DNA of 64,000 bases. Origin: Actinoalloteichus caeruleus DSM 43889 (GTDB taxonomy: Bacteria > Actinomycetota > Actinomycetes > Mycobacteriales > Pseudonocardiaceae). The notes beneath the pieces are model-generated. The model was not told where the DNA came from. It made no database searches and saw only the letters and a list, made by a program, of their open reading frames with translations. The DNA lies in assembly GCF_000429185.2 (NCBI RefSeq), contig NZ_AUBJ02000001.1, positions 1,984,001-2,048,000 of the forward strand, in the 5' to 3' direction. How positions within the stretch are numbered: the first letter of the stretch is position 1; the number at the start of each line of letters is the position of its first letter. Shown one piece after another: positions 60,902 through 64,000 of the stretch. The position numbers were made by a program, and so were the translations under genes.

Positions 60902-60959
60902 TTGACCCTGCTGTCAATTTACATGCTACCGTCGGGACTCAAGTTGACCCCAGGGTCAA
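60902..60959. promoter_or_regulatory. TetR operators and SDR promoter
   Basis: O2 at 60944-60959, TTGACCCCAGGGTCAA, is a perfect palindrome with 7-bp arms. O1 at 60902-60917, TTGACCCTGCTGTCAA, shares both outer TTGAC/GTCAA arms. Between them TGCTACCGT (60924-60932) is an extended -10 for the SDR, identical to that of the threonyl-tRNA synthetase operon. O2 would lie over the start of the SDR transcript, O1 over its -35. Confidence 0.75.
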
Positions 60960-60987
60960 GATGTCGTGAGCAAGGGAGCACTCCCCC

Positions 60988-61689
60988 ATGTCCAAGGTGA
61001 TCGCCGTCTTCGGGGCCGGTACCGGTCTCGGCTCCTCCGTCGCCCGCCGCTTCGGCCGGGAGGGGTTCCGGGTCGCCCTGGTGGCTCGTCGCCGCCCGCG
61101 CCTGGACGCCCTCGTCGAGCAGCTGGCGGCGGAGGGCATCGAGGCGGCCGGGTTCACCGCCGACCTGTCCCGGCCCGCCGAGGTGCCGGCGCTGATCGCG
61201 AGCATCCGCGATCGCTTCGGCCGCATCGACGTGATCGAGTACGGGCCGTTCAGCGCCGACCAGGGTTTCGGGCCGGCCGCCCAGACCGATGCCGCCCTGT
61301 TGGAGCAGGGCCTGCCGATGTTCCTGCTGACCCCCGTCGAGGTGGTCCGCGCGGTACTGCCGGAGTGGACCGAGCGTGGGGACGGTGCCTTCCTGCTGAC
61401 CTCCGGGGTCACGGCGGTCCACCCCGTGCCCGGGCTCAGCGGCCTGGCCCCGGTGGGCGCCGCCATCCGCAACTACCTCTACTCGCTGCACGGCGAGTTG
61501 GCCGAGGCGGGAATCTACGTCGGTACCCTGGCCGTCGGGGCGACGATCGCCCGCAGCGAGATGAGCGCACTCGTCGCCGACTCCGGGGCCTCCACCGGGT
61601 TCCCGGTCGTCGATCCCGACGACCTCGCCGAGCAGTACTGGGACATGTACACCACCCGGCACCAGGTCGAGCGGATCCACCCAGCCTGA
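60988..61689 (+). CDS. SDR-family protein lacking the Tyr-Lys pair
   Basis: A 233-residue Rossmann-fold protein. VIAVFGAGTGLGSSVARRFGREGFRVALVARR gives a complete NAD(P) site, and LLTSGV keeps the Ser. Where YxxxK is expected the sequence reads LAPVGAAIRNYLYSLH, so the catalytic Tyr and Lys are absent. It may bind nucleotide without standard dehydrogenase activity. ATG at 60988 is 28 nt after operator O2; a GGGAG lies upstream. Divergent from and probably repressed by TetR. Confidence 0.87.
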   Translation: MSKVIAVFGAGTGLGSSVARRFGREGFRVALVARRRPRLDALVEQLAAEGIEAAGFTADLSRPAEVPALIASIRDRFGRIDVIEYGPFSADQGFGPAAQTDAALLEQGLPMFLLTPVEVVRAVLPEWTERGDGAFLLTSGVTAVHPVPGLSGLAPVGAAIRNYLYSLHGELAEAGIYVGTLAVGATIARSEMSALVADSGASTGFPVVDPDDLAEQYWDMYTTRHQVERIHPA

Positions 61690-61941
61690 GAGCTGGGGCG
61701 CAGCGGCGGCCAAGAACAGCGGTCGGGTCAGGACGAGCGGGCCCGCCCGGGAACGACGCGTCATGAGCAAGCCCGAGGGCCTACGGGCCTCGCCCGGCCC
61801 GCCCGGCGCTGGGGGCGCCTGGTTCACCGCGTCCGGCGGACTCGGGCCACGCCACCCTGTCTCGCGCACCTTCGGGAGGCGCGCGGGGACTGGTCGCGGG
61901 ACCCGCGCCCAGTCAGCGAGGGACGGTATCGGACGGGGGCC

Positions 61942-63045
61942 TCAGCTCAGGCACTCCCGCACGGCGTGTTCGATGGTGTCCACCCGGTCGAAACCGGCGA
62001 GTCGGCGGGTGACGTAGGCGCAGGCGTACTCCTCCCCCTGCGACACCCAGGCCGCCGAACCGCCGGCTCCGCCCATCGCCACCTCGTCGCCGGACAGTTG
62101 GAAACCGAGGGACCAGGTCACCTCGTGGCCCAGGAACAGGTCCGTTCCCCGGGCCTGCGGGCTGAGGAGTTCCCGGTGCACCCGCTCCCCCAGCAACCCG
62201 GCTACCGGGCCGCCGGGGTCGACAAGTCCGGCGTAGAACTTCCCGATCGCGGACGCCGTGGTGTGCAGGCCGATCGCCGGGAACTCGGCGCGGCGCCAGG
62301 CGGGGCCGTTCAGCACCTCGACGTCGAGTGCCCCGGTCGGCCGGGTCATCGCCCGGTGTTCCAGGGAGCCGGACTCCCCGGCCGTCGCCGTGGGCCACCG
62401 GGCGTCGCCGTACTCGAGGTCGGCGACCCGGGGCAGGTCCTGGGCGGGCACGCCGAAGTGGGCGTCGAGACCCAGCGGCCGGGCGATGCGGTCGCGGAAC
62501 ACCTGGCCGAGGGAGGCGGCTCCGGTTCCCCGGAGGACGCCGTCGAGGAGGTGACCGTAGGTCAGGGCGTGTTCGGCGTGGGCGGTTCCGGGGGCGAACT
62601 CGGGTTCCGCCCGGGCGAGGGCGGCGCGGAGTTGGTCGTCGGCGAGCAGGGGGAGGTGGGCGGCGGTCTCGGGGAAGGCGGGCAGGCCGCCCTGGTGGGC
62701 GAGCAGGTGGCGGAGTGTCGTCCGTTCCTTGCCGGCCTGGCCGTACTCGGGCCACACGTCGGTGACGGGGTCGTCCAGGTCGAGGGCGCCGTCGGTGACG
62801 GCGGTCAGGGTGGCGAGGGCGGCGAGGGGTTTGCCGACGGAGTAGGTGTGGACGAGGGTGTCGGCGGTCCAGGGGTGGGTGCGGTGCTGGTCCCGCCAGC
62901 CTCCCCAGATCTCGACGACGGGCCGTCCCCGGTGCAGGACGGCGACGGCGGCGCCGGTCTCGCGTCCGGTGTGGAGCAGGTCGAGGAAGGCGTCGCGGAC
63001 GGCGGCGAAGGCGGGGGTGGTGTGGCCGCCGTGGGGCACGGTCAT
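61942..63045 (-). CDS. Serine beta-lactamase-family hydrolase (EstB/PBP4* type)
   Basis: A 367-residue class C beta-lactamase-fold hydrolase. Catalytic S-x-x-K is YSVGKPLAAL near residue 70, and the Tyr motif is in ALTYGHLLDGVLRGTG near residue 165. HLLAHQGGLPAF is a family hallmark. It lacks a signal peptide, so a cytoplasmic esterase role (EstB-like) is likelier than drug resistance. GGAGAACCG precedes the ATG. Follows the amidohydrolase on the same strand with 108 bp between. Confidence 0.88.
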   Translation of the reverse strand: MTVPHGGHTTPAFAAVRDAFLDLLHTGRETGAAVAVLHRGRPVVEIWGGWRDQHRTHPWTADTLVHTYSVGKPLAALATLTAVTDGALDLDDPVTDVWPEYGQAGKERTTLRHLLAHQGGLPAFPETAAHLPLLADDQLRAALARAEPEFAPGTAHAEHALTYGHLLDGVLRGTGAASLGQVFRDRIARPLGLDAHFGVPAQDLPRVADLEYGDARWPTATAGESGSLEHRAMTRPTGALDVEVLNGPAWRRAEFPAIGLHTTASAIGKFYAGLVDPGGPVAGLLGERVHRELLSPQARGTDLFLGHEVTWSLGFQLSGDEVAMGGAGGSAAWVSQGEEYACAYVTRRLAGFDRVDTIEHAVRECLS

Positions 63046-63153
63046 CGGTTCTCCTGGTGGGGGGTGGTGGTGTGCGCTCACCCGGCGGGGTGGGGTGCTC
63101 GGGCTCGCGGTGTGACCGGCGGCGTCGGGTTCCCGGTGGTCCGACCGTCCTCG

Positions 63154-64000
63154 CTACCAGGAGGTGGCGGTGGCGGCTCCGCTGTCCCACCACACCCGGC
63201 GGGCGCGCTCGTCGAGTTCGGCGAGTTCGTCTCCGGTGAGCAGCCCAGGGCCGTCCCTCCGGTAGCGGACGCGACCGCCGATGGTGGTCTCGACGACGTC
63301 GGCGCCGGTGGCGGCGAAGGCGAGGACGTCACGGGCGGTGGACAGGGGGCCGTTGGTGGCCAGCGGGCGCAGCCCGGGGCGGCGGGCGTCGAGCAGGACG
63401 AGGTCGGCGCGGCGGCCCGGTTCGATGGCGCCCCGCGTGTCGGGGGTGTCGAGGACGTCGGCGCCGCCGAGGGTGGCGAGTTCGATCAGCTGGGCGCCGT
63501 CGACGGCCTCCGGTCCCCATCGGGCGCGGGTGAGCAGCGCGGTGGCGCGGAGTTCGGCGAGGAGGTCCTCGGAGCCGGCCCAGGCGGAGCCGTCGGTGCC
63601 GAGGGCGAGGCGCGCGCCGGCGGCGAGGAGGGCGGGCAGGGGTGGGGTGCCGTCGCCGAGCAGGGCCTCGGAGGAGGGGGTCAGCACGACGGGGACGCGG
63701 TGGTCGGCGAGCAGGTCGATGTCGGCGGGTTCGACGGCGGTGCAGTGCACCGCGTAGAGGTGGTCGAGGAGTCCGAGTGCCTGGTAGTAGCGGATCGGGG
63801 AGCGGCCGGTGCGGGCCCGGGTCGTCTCGTGGCGGAGCGTGGTCTCGCTGACGTGGGTGTGGACCCGGATGCCGAGGTCGGCGGCGTGGGTGACGAGTTC
63901 CCGCAGGTATTCGGGGGTGTGGTCGGGGTCGTTCTCGTTGACGCCGGCGAGCATCGCCGAGCACCCGGTGTCCTGGACCTGGCGGAGGGTGTCGCGCCAG
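63154..64000 (-). CDS. Amidohydrolase/deaminase family protein, 5' end outside the window
   Basis: The C-terminal 282 residues of a metal-dependent amidohydrolase of the cytosine/SAH-deaminase (ATZ/TRZ) type. HTHVSETTLRHE carries metal-binding His, AVHCTAVE a second His and ALGTDGSAW the metal-binding Asp; PSSEALLGDGTPPLPALLAAGARL is the usual stretch before it. The C-terminal beta-domain (GAIEPGRRADLVLLD) is complete. The start and the first HxH motif lie beyond 64000. Substrate unknown. Confidence 0.88.
   Translation of the reverse strand, partial: WRDTLRQVQDTGCSAMLAGVNENDPDHTPEYLRELVTHAADLGIRVHTHVSETTLRHETTRARTGRSPIRYYQALGLLDHLYAVHCTAVEPADIDLLADHRVPVVLTPSSEALLGDGTPPLPALLAAGARLALGTDGSAWAGSEDLLAELRATALLTRARWGPEAVDGAQLIELATLGGADVLDTPDTRGAIEPGRRADLVLLDARRPGLRPLATNGPLSTARDVLAFAATGADVVETTIGGRVRYRRDGPGLLTGDELAELDERARRVWWDSGAATATSW

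Noticed and set aside
61942-63045. Antibiotic-resistance beta-lactamase
   Set aside because: Only the fold and SxxK match; no signal peptide and the motifs fit EstB/PBP4*-type esterases.

Overview
The window is high-GC actinomycete DNA with strong third-position GC bias, many GTG starts, ATGA/GTGA stop-start overlaps, DUF397 and DUF5753 proteins, and type I-E CRISPR repeats with the core CCCCGCGCACGCGGGG. A filamentous actinomycete, possibly Pseudonocardiales, fits; the genus cannot be fixed from the sequence alone. About 50 real genes are supported. Most long open frames elsewhere are GC-driven shadows.

Left part (1-25 kb), housekeeping and carbohydrate functions: site-2 protease with CBS domains, alpha/beta hydrolase, hemC, a MocR regulator divergent from an EamA exporter, a Ski2-like helicase, a 1,042-residue secreted ThuA/sorbosone-dehydrogenase/PKD/carbohydrate-binding protein, a five-gene ribose-type ABC operon with a sugar epimerase, a Tat-exported protein of unknown role, and a CtpE-type P-type ATPase.

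Middle (25.8-32.6 kb): a dormancy-type island. It holds two Acg-like nitroreductases, a SHOCT membrane protein, a double universal stress protein, a DUF1876 (Rv1738-like) protein and a DevR/DosR-like response regulator without a kinase. Three of its promoters carry strong GGGAC-N4-GTCCC-like boxes or box pairs at 22-23 bp spacing, and a fourth carries one; all four have a -10-like hexamer 23 nt after the last box.

32.9-46.7 kb: Tat-exported flavin amine oxidase divergent from a Tat-exported acetamidase, a broken SDR, an SRPBCC protein, a quinone-type oxidoreductase, a GH43 / binding-protein / DUF6807 carbohydrate locus, and a short threonyl-tRNA synthetase preceded by a threonine-rich leader peptide and a 13-bp hairpin (an apparent ribosome-mediated attenuator).

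47-60 kb, accessory: a translationally coupled MoxR ATPase / VWA / helical-repeat operon with operators on its promoter, an OleD-like macrolide glycosyltransferase, an epoxide hydrolase, two small paralogous ORFs, and three CRISPR arrays with no cas genes. The arrays bracket a regulator-rich segment (winged helix, XRE-DUF5753, two DUF397 genes); two mini-arrays each follow a DUF397 gene and share leader sequence.

Right end (60-64 kb): TetR and a divergent SDR with palindromic operators, a serine beta-lactamase-family hydrolase, and an amidohydrolase cut by the window edge.
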